Assembly: GCA_947495985.1 (NCBI GenBank) | Contig: CANMBD010000007.1 | Coordinates: forward strand, 1 to 46,971 | DNA: 46,971 nucleotides | Direction: 5' to 3' | DNA from: an uncultured Sphingomonadaceae bacterium | GTDB taxonomy: Bacteria; Pseudomonadota; Alphaproteobacteria; Sphingomonadales; Sphingomonadaceae | Part shown: positions 8,707 to 17,986 of the stretch, in pieces | How the letters are laid out: each line of letters begins with the position of its first letter | Numbering within the stretch: the first letter of the stretch is position 1 | Notes under the pieces: model-generated | The model's input: the letters and a program-made list of their open reading frames with translations, nothing else | What the model was told of the DNA's origin: nothing | Databases searched by the model: none | Position numbers and translations under genes: made by a program

Positions 8707-9150
8707 CTAATCTCTCTCACAATATATTTTCAGCGCCGCATTAAAACGACCGAAATTGGCTTCAATCGCGGCGCCATGCGCTGTGATTATGTTTTTCGCC
8801 AATGTGCCTGTGAAGGCTTCATATTGATTGAGCCGCGTCACGCCTTCTTTTTCGTCTGACAACTCAAACCAATGATCTCCGCAAAATTGCTCACGGTCCG
8901 GCAGTCCTCCTTCCCAGCGCATTTTATAAGGTTCCACTGAACGAATGAGTACCGGTAGAACCATTCGCTCCGCTCCTGGTTCGCTGACAGAATGAACCGT
9001 GATGATTTCATCCGCGCTGCATTGCCCTTCTATCTTGACCAAATAGGGGTTCCAGTGTTCGTAGCCGTCAAGATCCGTCAATGTCTCCCAGACACCGTCA
9101 ATGGGAGCTTCAATGTCAATCTGGGTCGTGATGCGGAGAGATTCATTCAT
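8707..9150 (-). CDS. SRPBCC (START-like) domain protein
   Basis: A 147-residue protein with the SRPBCC/polyketide-cyclase fold signature: [20 protein letters not shown] near the N-terminus, then [11 protein letters not shown], a W-EGGLP turn and a long C-terminal helix. This fold makes a deep hydrophobic pocket for small molecules; members act as cyclases, ligand carriers or stress proteins. No signal peptide is present. The ATG overlaps the end of xylB by 8 bases and the stop is 4 bases before xylA, so it is co-translated with the xylose enzymes. A role in xylose catabolism is not known, and none is assigned. Confidence 0.75.
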   Translation of the reverse strand: MNESLRITTQIDIEAPIDGVWETLTDLDGYEHWNPYLVKIEGQCSADEIITVHSVSEPGAERMVLPVLIRSVEPYKMRWEGGLPDREQFCGDHWFELSDEKEGVTRLNQYEAFTGTLAKNIITAHGAAIEANFGRFNAALKIYCERD

Positions 9151-10579
9151 GGCTCAATCCTTGTGAATATAGCGGCCGAACCGCCGCATAGAGATTCCTA
9201 AAACGTGTCAGTCGGACGGTCTGTGGTTGACCCGGGGAAAACCGTGATAGAATTTTGGGAGGACGACATGCGGCCGATCCCATCTCTTCGGTGACGGCCA
9301 TTTTCGCCAAACGGGCCGCACCCGATGCTGGTCCTGCATCTGCGCCATCACGGACAACGAGCGGAACTTGCAAAATGTCGGAGAGATGTTGCATCCAGTA
9401 ATCCGAACGTGCGCCTCCGCCCATGACCGAAAGTTCAGTAACTGGAATATTCAGCGCGTCTAAGCCATCGCGCAAACCGAAAGCTACGCCTTCCAGAACA
9501 GCGTTGACGAGATCTGCTGGCTGATGTTCATGGGTCAAACCAAAAAAGGCACCTGTGGCCGAGACATCATTATGCGGCGTACGCTCACCGGACAAATAGG
9601 GCAGAAATACTGGATTTTCGGCGCACATCTCTCGTTCTTCTGCAGCTGCAAGTGCGCTTTCAACATCTTGGAATCCGGTGAGGTTGGCGACCCAGTGCAA
9701 CGAGGCTGCGGCCGAAAGCATCACGCTCATGACATGCCAGCGCTCCGGCAAGGCGTGACAGAATGCATGCACAGCATTTGCAGGATTGGCGGCAAAGCCG
9801 TCTGAGACCGCGAAGATAACGCCAGATGTCCCCAAGCTGAGGAAGGCTTCGCCAGGTTCAGTCACACCTGCTCCGATAGCGCCTGCCGCCTGATCGCCGC
9901 CGCCGCCCGCGACTGGCACGGTTGGCAGGTCGAGTGCGGCAGCGATGGCGGGAAGCACGTGTCCGCTTATCTCGTTGCCTTCGACCAATCGCGGCATGTT
10001 TCGCATCGTCAGCCCGGTTGCTTGCAACATCTCATCGGACCATTTTCGTCCTTGCGTATCCAGCCACAAACTGCCCGCCGCATCTGACATGTCAGATACT
10101 TTTTCCCCGGTCAGCATCAGGCGAATATAGTCTTTGGGGAGCAATACGTAGCGGGTCTTTTCAAAGACCTCCGGCTCATATTGACGCAACCATAAAAGCT
10201 TGGGGGCTGTGAAGCCGGGCATCGCAATATTGCCAGTAATTTGTCGGGCCAACCCGTCCAGTTCCGCGCACTGCGCATGGGAACGGCCATCATTCCATAA
10301 TATCGCGGGACGCAGCACTTCGTCAGCATCATCTAGCAATACCGCACCATGCATTTGGCCTGTCAATCCAATCGCTTGGATATTGCTTCGAACTGCAGGT
10401 TCGAGTTTTCGGATCGCAGATTGGACGGCATCCCACCAATCAGCCGGGTTTTGTTCGGACCATAATGGTTCAGGCCGAGAAACTGACAAAGATACGTTTG
10501 TTTCGGCGATTGTTCGGCCATTTTTGCAAACCACAACTTTGACAGCTGACGTTCCGATATCGATACCCAGCCAGCTCAT
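9143..10579 (-). CDS. xylB: Xylulokinase
   Basis: A 478-residue FGGY-family kinase phosphorylating D-xylulose to xylulose 5-phosphate. Visible features: N-terminal phosphate loop WLGIDIGTSAVKVVV (residues 3-17), TGQMHG (73-78, typical of xylulokinases), LLPKDYIR, and the catalytic base in VAGGGGDQAAGAIGAG (Asp229). The second actin-like domain carries LSLGTSG and VMGGGARSDYWMQ, the FGGY adenosine-binding signature. The ATG at 10579 is used because the longer frame adds 38 residues that do not resemble the family, and because ATGA overlaps the preceding stop by 4 bases. It completes the isomerase pathway with xylA; the product would enter the pentose phosphate pathway. Confidence 0.95.
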   Translation of the reverse strand: MSWLGIDIGTSAVKVVVCKNGRTIAETNVSLSVSRPEPLWSEQNPADWWDAVQSAIRKLEPAVRSNIQAIGLTGQMHGAVLLDDADEVLRPAILWNDGRSHAQCAELDGLARQITGNIAMPGFTAPKLLWLRQYEPEVFEKTRYVLLPKDYIRLMLTGEKVSDMSDAAGSLWLDTQGRKWSDEMLQATGLTMRNMPRLVEGNEISGHVLPAIAAALDLPTVPVAGGGGDQAAGAIGAGVTEPGEAFLSLGTSGVIFAVSDGFAANPANAVHAFCHALPERWHVMSVMLSAAASLHWVANLTGFQDVESALAAAEEREMCAENPVFLPYLSGERTPHNDVSATGAFFGLTHEHQPADLVNAVLEGVAFGLRDGLDALNIPVTELSVMGGGARSDYWMQHLSDILQVPLVVRDGADAGPASGAARLAKMAVTEEMGSAACRPPKILSRFSPGQPQTVRLTRFRNLYAAVRPLYSQGLSHE

Positions 10580-11324
10580 CTTGGTGTCTCGACAGAATAG
10601 CTGACCTGTGCGGTCCAGACCTCTTGCGATGACAATATTTTCAGGCGATCTTGATTGACCGCATTGGTTATGTGGCTGACCGGCTCCAAGCAAAAAAAGT
10701 TATGTTCCCGGGGTGCGAAGATATGCGCATGGCGCTTATCTTCGCTGGGAGAAATCGTTAAGCGGTGGCTTGGCCAATCGATGATCAAATCGTTCATTCT
10801 GTCTGTGAAGACAGTATCCGTCGTTCGTTCTGAATCGAATGAGAAACGCCCCTGTTTCTTTTGCCATTTTGTCGGCAGTCCATCATCACTTACGTTCCAA
10901 TATCCTTCAAATTTGGTCTTGATCGATGCCCCATTCCGAGGAAAATAGGGATGGAGCCCCAACCCAGCTGGCATCGGCGTTTCACTCTGATTTGTTAAAC
11001 TAATCGTGTGATGATAGCCATTTTCTTGGAGCTGCCTTTTTTGATCGCAGCGATAGTGCCAGGGCCAGTGATCGGCTCTATGGACGCAACTCATATGCAG
11101 CCGGTTCTGATCAGCATAGTTGACGTCCCATTCTACCATCCAACCATGACCGTGAATGGCGTGTTTGTCTGACGCTTCGGGAAGCTAGCAAGGCCTAAAG
11201 GGCTGGGGTCATTCGCTCGCACCGGCAAAAAAATGGGTCGATTTTGCCAACTAAACTCCAATATTCCGCCGCCGCGGCCCGGATCCACTTTCATCAAAAT
11301 ATTGCTGTTTCTTAGCGCGATCAT
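10576..11324 (-). pseudogene. Aldose 1-epimerase (mutarotase) broken by an internal deletion and frameshift
   Basis: Two minus-strand pieces together make a GalM-like mutarotase. Piece one (11324-11133) starts MIALRNSNILMKVDPGRGGG and reaches LGLASFP. Piece two (11139-10576) reads MVEWDV...WPWHY, PAGLGLHPYFPR, FFCLEPVSHITNA. The family normally has about 30-40 residues between SFP and the HG motif (starting LVPYSNRI). Here they are missing, and the text KHAIHGHGWMVEWDV is in the second frame just after SFP, so a deletion of length not divisible by three joins the two parts. Piece one stops at a TAG inside GGATGGTAG, whose ATG opens piece two, so a 187-residue fragment may still be made. It lacks the first catalytic His (HG motif) but keeps the second (GLHPYF) and the Glu (CLEP). 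The end overlaps xylB by 4 bases. Confidence 0.78.
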
Positions 11325-11337
11325 GAGTGCTCACAAG

Positions 11338-13431
11338 CTAAAGATTGACATTAGTGTTGATCAGATCGTCAGACGAACCGCCCACCATTATCCGATATTC
11401 ACCAGGCTCAAGTCGCCAACTATGTGTTCTCGGGTCGCGCCACTGAAGGATGCTCAAGGGTATTTTTAAATGGACAGTTCGTGCGCTACCTGGAGCTATG
11501 GCAATGCGTTGAAAAGCTTTGAGCAATTTCTCCTGTCTCTCCGCCTCGATGCCAGGGAAGCCAACGTAAACTTGAACGATTTCATCTGCTGTTACGGTAC
11601 CGGTATTTTTTACAGAAACCTGAACCTTGATATGATCTGTTTCGACTTGCGCTTTAAGCCCGCGATAGGTGAATGTCGTGTAGCTCAACCCATGCCCGAA
11701 TGCATAGCGCGGCTCTTTCTGGTCCCGGTCCAGCAGGCTGTACCCATGATACATGTCATAGACGATCTCATCGGCATCCTTGTCGAAAAAGGGGTAATCA
11801 TCTGCCGATTGAGCGACGCTGAAAGGCAATTTGCCTGACGGCGAGATTTCGCCGAATAAATGCTTCGCCAGCGCAGTGCCACCTTCCATGCCAGAATAGA
11901 ATGTCTGCAGGATAGCATCTACTTTGTCATGCCAGCCCTCGACCATAATGGCCGAACCGGAAACAATCACTATGATGACGGGTCTCCCGGTGGCCACCGC
12001 CGCATCGATCAATTCTTGCTGCTCTTGACGGATATTGAGGTCGTCTCGGTCACCGCCAACGGTGCTGGCCCGCGCTTGGTCTCTCAAGCCGTCCGGAACA
12101 TCGGCTCCGAGCGCGATGTCGCCAGGAATAAACTCTCCTTCATCCTCAGCAGTGTTGCCCACGACGACAACAATAGCATCTGCATCGGCAGCAACTGCCT
12201 TGGCTTTGGTCAAGTCATCCTCATCGCCCATGACTATCTTCCCGATACCCAGTTGATTGCTCGCGCGCTTCAAACCTTCCAATGGTGTAACAACATAGGG
12301 CGGCTTTACTTTGCTGGATCCATTGTCGCCAATATTTTCCCGAGAGGCCAGTTTGCCAAGTATCGCAAGCGTCTTAACCTTCCCTGGAACCAGCGGCAGT
12401 ATGCTGTCATTCTTGAGCAACACGGCCGATTTCTCAGCGGCTTCCAGAGCAATAGCAACATGGTCTTCACAAGCAGAAAGATCTTTGGAATAATCTGAAA
12501 GTGGGTCCTCCGCCGCCGCAAACCGATAAATAGTGTTCAAAATCCGTTTCGAAGCGCGGTCGATCACTTCTGGCTCTATCGTACCATCTTCCACGCCCGC
12601 TATCAGTTTAGGTCCAAAGTGAATGGGTTCAGGATTTTCAACATCAAGTCCCGCCGATGCTCCATAAGGTTGATAAACACCCATGACCCAGTCCGAATGG
12701 ACAAAGCCGTCAAAGCCCCATTCCCCGCGCAGGATATCTGTAAGCAGTTCCCGGTTCTGGCCGCAATATTCGCCGTTCATTTTATTGTAAGCGCTCATAA
12801 CGCTTGCACACCCTGCATCAATCGCGCGCTTAAAGTGGGGTAGATAGACCTCATGCAAGGTCCGCTCATCGATCTTCACATCGATCTTGAAACGTGCATT
12901 TTCCATGGAGTTGAGAGCATAGTGCTTGGCGCTCGCAACCACATTATGTGTCTGAATGCCAACCGCAAGAGCAGCCCCCATTTCACCGAGATGGAATGGA
13001 TCTTCGCCATAGGTTTCCTGAGCCCGGCCCCACGCCGGATGGCGAAGAAGGTTGAAGCACACGGCGCCGGAAAAGTTACATTCATTGGCACGGGTTTCCT
13101 TGCCCATCACCTCACCAATGCGCATTTCCAGATCAGGATCAAATGTTGCCCCCCGTGCCATTGAACAGGGGAAGCATGTGGAGTTGCCGCCAGCCACACC
13201 GCGAGGACCATCAGTGAAATACAAAGCAGGGACTTCAAGCCGTTCGATTCCGCCTCCCGCACGATACGGTCTCGCGCACCATTGCCGGTCGTCCTCCGTC
13301 ATAGCCTGGAAGAAGCCTTTGCCTGACATCATGCCGACTTTTTCTTCGAGCGTAGCTTCGGTCAAAACAGCTGTAGTGACGTCGTCTATATCTTGTTCAG
13401 TCATGGCTTTTTTGGGTGCAAAGCTAGTCAA
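11338..13431 (-). CDS. Glycoside hydrolase family 3 enzyme (beta-glucosidase/xylosidase)
   Basis: A 697-residue family 3 glycosidase releasing sugar from the non-reducing end of beta-linked oligosaccharides. The N-terminal barrel shows LEEKVGMMSG, FTDGPRG (73-78), GRAQETYGEDP (135-145), SAKHYALN (167-174) and the nucleophile motif VHSDWVMG with Asp247. The second domain holds AVLLKNDSILPL and VVVVGNT; the C-terminus has YAFGHGLSYTTF and a fibronectin III-like domain (about 610-690). It has no signal peptide, so oligosaccharides must be imported first. The start is a TTG at 13431 with AGGAG 6 bases before it; an ATG at 13404 is an alternative. Operon context favours beta-xylosidase activity, which sequence alone cannot settle. 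Confidence 0.9.
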   Translation of the reverse strand: MTSFAPKKAMTEQDIDDVTTAVLTEATLEEKVGMMSGKGFFQAMTEDDRQWCARPYRAGGGIERLEVPALYFTDGPRGVAGGNSTCFPCSMARGATFDPDLEMRIGEVMGKETRANECNFSGAVCFNLLRHPAWGRAQETYGEDPFHLGEMGAALAVGIQTHNVVASAKHYALNSMENARFKIDVKIDERTLHEVYLPHFKRAIDAGCASVMSAYNKMNGEYCGQNRELLTDILRGEWGFDGFVHSDWVMGVYQPYGASAGLDVENPEPIHFGPKLIAGVEDGTIEPEVIDRASKRILNTIYRFAAAEDPLSDYSKDLSACEDHVAIALEAAEKSAVLLKNDSILPLVPGKVKTLAILGKLASRENIGDNGSSKVKPPYVVTPLEGLKRASNQLGIGKIVMGDEDDLTKAKAVAADADAIVVVVGNTAEDEGEFIPGDIALGADVPDGLRDQARASTVGGDRDDLNIRQEQQELIDAAVATGRPVIIVIVSGSAIMVEGWHDKVDAILQTFYSGMEGGTALAKHLFGEISPSGKLPFSVAQSADDYPFFDKDADEIVYDMYHGYSLLDRDQKEPRYAFGHGLSYTTFTYRGLKAQVETDHIKVQVSVKNTGTVTADEIVQVYVGFPGIEAERQEKLLKAFQRIAIAPGSARTVHLKIPLSILQWRDPRTHSWRLEPGEYRIMVGGSSDDLINTNVNL

Positions 13432-13469
13432 TTTATTCTCCTACTTGGCGGTTCCGGCAACGATCTAGG

Positions 13470-15896
13470 CTAGAATCTGACATTGGCCTGTATGCCGGTG
13501 GTTCGTTCAGCATCCCGGGTAACAAACTGGCCAAAATCGCCAGCACCACCGAACGGGAGATCGAATACGGAAGTCACGTAATTTTGATCAAAAAGGTTTT
13601 TAATAAAAACGCTAAGACCATATTTCCCTTCCGCTACTGTAAAACCAACCGATCCGTTTACCACGACATAGCCATCCTGTTCGTATGGGTTGGAAACGCC
13701 CTCCGGCACAGTCGAGAAAAGTGTATCGCTGCGCATCAACATGTTCGCTTGTGCAAACACGCCAAACCCTTGAGCAATTTCCGTTTCATATCGACTATTT
13801 AAAGAAAGCGTCCATTTCGGCGCATTGGGGGCAGGGCGGCCCGATGCATCAAAGGCTGCCGCACCGCCAGCGCAAGGGTTCCCTGGCACGGTCGACGCCT
13901 GTGCAGCTCTGGGACAGGCTGCGCCGGTGAAGGAACGAAACTCCGTGTCTGCGTAGGCAAGCCCGAAGCCAGCAGTAAAACCGTCAGCAGGCCGAGCATT
14001 GACTTCGAGCTCAAAACCTTGGGTACGAAGTTTACCGGCATTGCGGACACGAAAGGACCCTAGTGCAGCGCCGGGCGGTGTTTCGAATACTTGTGCCTGA
14101 AAATCCTCAAAGTCGGTCAGAAAGAAAGCAAGATTGGCGGTCACTCGGCCTTCGGCAAACGCCCCTTTCACACCCACCTCGTAACTGGTTGGAATTTCTG
14201 GTTCGACGAGCGCAGATTCAAGTGTTGTTCGGCCGTCCTGGACGGTAAAATCGACCTGCGTATCGAAGCCCGGCCCTTTATAGCCGCGAGCTATGGTGCC
14301 ATAAAAATTGAGATCTGAGGTTGGCGCATATTGAAGCCCCGCGCGCCACGAAAAATTTTCATCTTTGGTGCTAAGGTCATAGGCAAGAGGGGCTGCACCA
14401 GAGCCCAGCAAAAGATTAAAAAGGGGCGAAGTACCCGGACCGGGCGATCTATCATAGACAGTGCTGACCTTTGTGTTCGTGTAACGACCGCCAAGAATGA
14501 TTTTGAATTGTTCTGAAACATTGATGTTTGCCTGGCCAAAAGCGGCATAGTCTCGAATATCAACATTTGAAAATACCGAACGCCCGGCCAAATCTGCGGG
14601 CTGAACGACAATTGGAGTCCCTGGAACGGGTGCCGGAATGCCCGCCGCCCCGAACTGCGCAAAAGTCGGCACGAACTTTCCAGTTTGAACCGTGGAATTC
14701 TCATTGGAGGATTCGTAGTAAAAAAGACCGGCGACAAAGGATACGAGTTGGTCTTGCGGGGAAGTCAAACGAATTTCCTGCGAAAACTGGTCCAACGTAT
14801 TCGTGCCCGTATTGACATCGAGGATGTTCAGCAGGCTCTGGTCAGCGTCATTATTGTCTGCCTGATCCCATTCGCGGTAGGCTGTTAGCGATGTCAGGGT
14901 GTAGTCGCCAAAACTGTAGTTTATTTCGCCCGAGCCTCCGTAGCTTTCAACCCGGTTGAAAATATCACCGCCAATGTTGACGATTCTGCTTTCAGGTCCG
15001 GCTGCCGCCTGGATTTCAGGCGCAATCACTGGCGCTATGAGACCCGGGATAGGGCTGGTGACCAGAGGTGACGCACCATCCAGCGCGCGAACAGTCCAGA
15101 TATTAGCGCGATTGTTACGTTTGGACCAATCCCCGCGTAAAATTATTTCAAGCGATTCATTGGGCTGGAGCAAGATGCTGCCGCGAAAACCATATTCTTT
15201 GCGGGCATTCAGATCCTCACCATTTGCGATGTTTGTAACAAAGCCATCCCGGCTGTTGTAAAACCCTGTGAGCCGAAAACCGGCGACGTCTTCAATAATA
15301 GGACCGGTTATGCTACCCCCAATGCGGATATCGTCATCGTCACCATAGCTCGCTTGGCCTTCAAAGCCGAAGTTATCGAGCGAGGGTAGGCGTGTGACGA
15401 TATTGATAAGGCCTGCTGAAGCATTTCGGCCGAACAACATGCCTTGAGGACCGCGCAGGACCTCGATGCGTTCAATATCGATGAGGTCAGCAAGGCCTTG
15501 GCCAGCACGCGTGAGCGGAACACCATCCACAACTGTGCCTACACTTTGTTCGATCCCGTCAGCGAAGATTTGCGTGCCGACGCCGCGAACACGAAAGCCC
15601 GCACCTCTGGGTGTGTTGGCATCACCAAGAGCGAGACCTGGTGCCAAGAATTGAAGGTCTGTCGCCTCATTAAAGTTTAGTGCTCGCAAACTTTCACCGT
15701 CGGCAACCGCGACCGATACCGGGACATCCAGCAGTCGTTCTGTGCGTTTCTGCGCTGTCACGACAATCACGTTATCGCCCAAGCTTTGCGTTTGATCGGA
15801 AATTTCATCCTGCGCCATAGCCGGCGTCAGAGCGGCAGACACCAATATGCTGGTCGACAGTAAGCATGCCACGACCGTGTTTGTAAATATATGCAT
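13470..15896 (-). CDS. TonB-dependent receptor of the xylose operon
   Basis: An 808-residue outer-membrane receptor. It begins with a signal peptide (MHIFTNTVVACLLSTSILVS, cleavage after AMA), a TonB box DNVIVVTAQKR, and a plug domain with VRGVGTQIF, GVPLTRAGQ, IERIEVLRGPQGMLFGRNA and INIVTRLP, followed by the 22-strand barrel ending in RTTGIQANVRF with the terminal Phe. AGGAG precedes the ATG at 15896; the longer frame from 15965 lacks a proper signal start. It energises uptake of a ligand through TonB-ExbBD. Being 38 bases upstream of the GH3 gene and downstream of a TetR regulator with operator palindromes between, it most likely imports xylo-oligosaccharides or a xyloside; that is inference from context. 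Confidence 0.92.
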   Translation of the reverse strand: MHIFTNTVVACLLSTSILVSAALTPAMAQDEISDQTQSLGDNVIVVTAQKRTERLLDVPVSVAVADGESLRALNFNEATDLQFLAPGLALGDANTPRGAGFRVRGVGTQIFADGIEQSVGTVVDGVPLTRAGQGLADLIDIERIEVLRGPQGMLFGRNASAGLINIVTRLPSLDNFGFEGQASYGDDDDIRIGGSITGPIIEDVAGFRLTGFYNSRDGFVTNIANGEDLNARKEYGFRGSILLQPNESLEIILRGDWSKRNNRANIWTVRALDGASPLVTSPIPGLIAPVIAPEIQAAAGPESRIVNIGGDIFNRVESYGGSGEINYSFGDYTLTSLTAYREWDQADNNDADQSLLNILDVNTGTNTLDQFSQEIRLTSPQDQLVSFVAGLFYYESSNENSTVQTGKFVPTFAQFGAAGIPAPVPGTPIVVQPADLAGRSVFSNVDIRDYAAFGQANINVSEQFKIILGGRYTNTKVSTVYDRSPGPGTSPLFNLLLGSGAAPLAYDLSTKDENFSWRAGLQYAPTSDLNFYGTIARGYKGPGFDTQVDFTVQDGRTTLESALVEPEIPTSYEVGVKGAFAEGRVTANLAFFLTDFEDFQAQVFETPPGAALGSFRVRNAGKLRTQGFELEVNARPADGFTAGFGLAYADTEFRSFTGAACPRAAQASTVPGNPCAGGAAAFDASGRPAPNAPKWTLSLNSRYETEIAQGFGVFAQANMLMRSDTLFSTVPEGVSNPYEQDGYVVVNGSVGFTVAEGKYGLSVFIKNLFDQNYVTSVFDLPFGGAGDFGQFVTRDAERTTGIQANVRF

Positions 15897-15969
15897 GAAC
15901 CTCTCCTGGCTTTCAAATGCAGGCAGACTTCTGAGGAGCGCTCTGCACGAAAGACAATGAAGCATTATC

Positions 15970-16007
15970 TAACCGATTGGTCAATATAAATAGTGACCGG
16001 TCGGTCA
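15970..16007. promoter_or_regulatory. Two tandem TetR-type palindromes upstream of the TonB receptor
   Basis: TGACCG-GT-CGGTCA at 15994-16007 is a near-perfect palindrome, and a degenerate copy TAACCG-AT-TGGTCA stands at 15970-15983. Their starts are 24 bases apart. They lie in the 113-base gap between the TetR gene stop and the receptor start. The ACCG/CGGT half-sites are like those of many TetR operators. Control of the xylose operon by the adjacent TetR is inferred. Confidence 0.65.
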
Positions 16008-16009
16008 GG

Positions 16010-16648
16010 TTATCTTGTTTCGAGGATAGTCATCATGCTTTGGGTATAGTCGTTAATGAATGTAGATGCCTGCGGATCAATGCCCGTAGCCTCGTTCCAA
16101 AGTTGATGTTGGCCAATCAACAGCTGTCCTCCGCCGGTTAATATGGTCTGAAAGAAAACAGGATCCATTTCGGGAACCACTTTCGCTTCCACCAATTCGA
16201 GGAAATAGGCTTTCATCGCTTCCGTATGACGCTTCAGATGCTTGTTCGCGAGCCAGCTTGTTCGCCAAGTCTCAGCGTGCCCTTCCAGATTGGGGAGTTG
16301 GACGTAGGGAGGATATTTTCTGCAGACTTTCAAATATGTCGATATAAGCAATGCAAGTCCATCAATGGTCACGGGCATAGGTTGCGGAAGGGTATCGGCA
16401 TAGTAAACATCTATTTCTTCCCAATGATGATCGACCGCGTTTTTCCATAGTTCTTCTTTGTCGCCGAAATAGTAGAGCACGTTGGCTTTGGGGACGCCTG
16501 CTTTTTTTGCAATGTCGCCCACTGATGTTGCATCAAATCCAGACTCCGCGAAGAGTGCGAGAGCGGCTTCGCGAATTTGACCTTTCGCATCCTCATAAAT
16601 CGAGGGGCGCCCTTGACGGACTTTCGGTTTTGCTTCGTTGCTAGCCAT
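16010..16648 (-). CDS. TetR-family transcriptional regulator
   Basis: A 212-residue regulator. The N-terminal helix-turn-helix is clear at residues about 22-68: IREAALALFAESGFDATSVG, then DIAKKAGVPKANVLYYFGDK. The C-terminal domain resembles the RutR-like class (HHWEEIDVYYADTLPQ, PNLEGHAETWRTSWL), many of which sense small metabolites. It is encoded upstream of, and in the same direction as, the xylose operon. Two operator-like palindromes are placed right after its stop, which suggests it controls the receptor and downstream genes rather than only itself. GGGGAG lies about 12 bases before the ATG. A TetR regulator, rather than a LacI or XylR type, in charge of xylose genes is unusual. Confidence 0.9.
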   Translation of the reverse strand: MASNEAKPKVRQGRPSIYEDAKGQIREAALALFAESGFDATSVGDIAKKAGVPKANVLYYFGDKEELWKNAVDHHWEEIDVYYADTLPQPMPVTIDGLALLISTYLKVCRKYPPYVQLPNLEGHAETWRTSWLANKHLKRHTEAMKAYFLELVEAKVVPEMDPVFFQTILTGGGQLLIGQHQLWNEATGIDPQASTFINDYTQSMMTILETR

Positions 16649-17197
16649 TTTTCACAAAATCTCCCCACGACTTGAATATATTCAACAGATTACCCCCTTG
16701 GCATTACTTGAGGTATGGATCCTAGCAGAAATGCAAGCTGAAACCATCCACCTTGGTTTGATCGTGCTGACGCAATCCATAGCAAGGCAGTTAGAATTCT
16801 CAGTTTCGTCAGCAGACTGATTGCGTATGGCTTAGAACGATGCGAAGCTGAGCAAGTAAGACCGATATATTCAATTTTTCTGAGCCGAGACAGCTTTGGT
16901 TGTTGATGCTCACCTGTGCCCTTTAGTTCTGGACTACATGCCCCAGCTAAAAAAGACCAAGTCCCATCTGCAGGAGGAAAACAAGATTGCGTTTGACGCA
17001 TAGCTTCAAGGAAACCGAGATGCGGTCACACAGCTCACCCAAATCGATGCCAAGGCGCTACAACAATGGCTTGTAGAAGCAAAAATTGTTCAAAGGGGAT
17101 TACAAGAACATCGTCAAACTGAAGGGTGAATTAGAACGGCTTAGGGTAGCCAACGTCTGCAGCGATGCTGGCCCGTCGCCCTAAATGTTGATAACGC
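16649..17197. other. Gene debris between the xylose operon and the GC-rich catabolic block
   Basis: No intact gene. On the plus strand short coding-like fragments appear in changing frames: LKKTKSHLQEENKIAFDA around 16946-16999 and FKGDYKNIVKLKGELERLRV around 17090-17150, both charged and helical, each ended by stops. They look like remains of one broken gene, possibly from a mobile element, but I cannot name the family. This debris marks the edge of the higher-GC block that starts at 17198. Confidence 0.4.
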
Positions 17198-17986
17198 TCA
17201 ATTGACTAATTCCATTCCGCCATCGACAACGAGCCTCTGACCCGTAATGTATGCTGATTCTCTAGATGCCAGATAGACAGCAGCGGCAGCGATTTGCTCT
17301 GGCTCGCCGTAGAATCCGGTCGGTATGCGAATTAAAAACGCGGTGTCGATCTGTTCAGACGACGAGCCGCTAAATCTGGCGGTTCGAGCGACAAGTTCGT
17401 TGTGCATCGGAGTCTTGATCTGCCCGGGATGGATCGTGTTGCACCGAATGTCCGCTTCGAGCGACGCGCAATGCAGGGCAACTGAGCGAGAAAACTGGTG
17501 TACTGCGGCCTTGCTCGCACCATAGGCTGTGATGAAGGGAGTGGGGACGAGGGCGGCGATCGAGGACATATTGATGATGCTGCCCCGACGAGCCCGGCGC
17601 ATTGAGGGAATGACCGATCGGCAGCCGAGGAAAGTTCCCTCAACATTTACCTGAAAAACACGCCGCCAGTGATCGATTGCCGTATCTTCGGGTGTTTCGT
17701 GCTCGGCAGGCGCGCCCATACCCGCATTGTTGACCAGAACCGTAATAGGACCTTCCCTCGCTTCGATTTCGGACACCACTTCCTGCCAGCGATGCTCGTC
17801 GATGATATCCAGCGCGCAGAATCTGGCGTCGAGACTGGCCGCGATGGCCTTCCCTTTTTCCGCGTCCCGGTCGGCTATAATGACGCGGCCACCTTCTACG
17901 ACGAAGGCTCGCGCGATCGCTTCGCCAAGGCCCATAGCGCCGCCCGTGACTAAGCAAACCTCGCCTTGCATGCGCGGCCCGGTCAC
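17198..17986 (-). CDS. Short-chain dehydrogenase/reductase
   Basis: A 262-residue classical SDR oxidoreductase. The cofactor motif TGGAMGLG is at residues 14-21, followed by an acidic residue after the second strand (ADRD, pointing to NAD). NNAG is at 86-89, and the catalytic set Ser142, Tyr155, Lys159 sits in [19 protein letters not shown]. The end INGQ-type signature appears as [12 protein letters not shown]. The GTG start at 17986 overlaps the stop of the acyl-CoA ligase by 4 bases (GTGA), so translation is coupled; an ATG five codons on is the alternative. It is the last gene of the minus-strand catabolic operon 23353-17198. It probably oxidises an alcohol or hydroxyacyl intermediate; the substrate is unknown. 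Confidence 0.88.
   Translation of the reverse strand: MTGPRMQGEVCLVTGGAMGLGEAIARAFVVEGGRVIIADRDAEKGKAIAASLDARFCALDIIDEHRWQEVVSEIEAREGPITVLVNNAGMGAPAEHETPEDTAIDHWRRVFQVNVEGTFLGCRSVIPSMRRARRGSIINMSSIAALVPTPFITAYGASKAAVHQFSRSVALHCASLEADIRCNTIHPGQIKTPMHNELVARTARFSGSSSEQIDTAFLIRIPTGFYGEPEQIAAAAVYLASRESAYITGQRLVVDGGMELVN

Noticed and set aside
11860..12498. A 212-codon plus-strand frame opposite the GH3 gene
   Set aside because: The GH3 frame is continuous and conserved over this segment; the antisense text has no protein-like pattern.
16649..17197. Insertion sequence at the edge of the GC-rich block
   Set aside because: Fragments look like gene debris, but no terminal inverted repeats or transposase motif could be identified.
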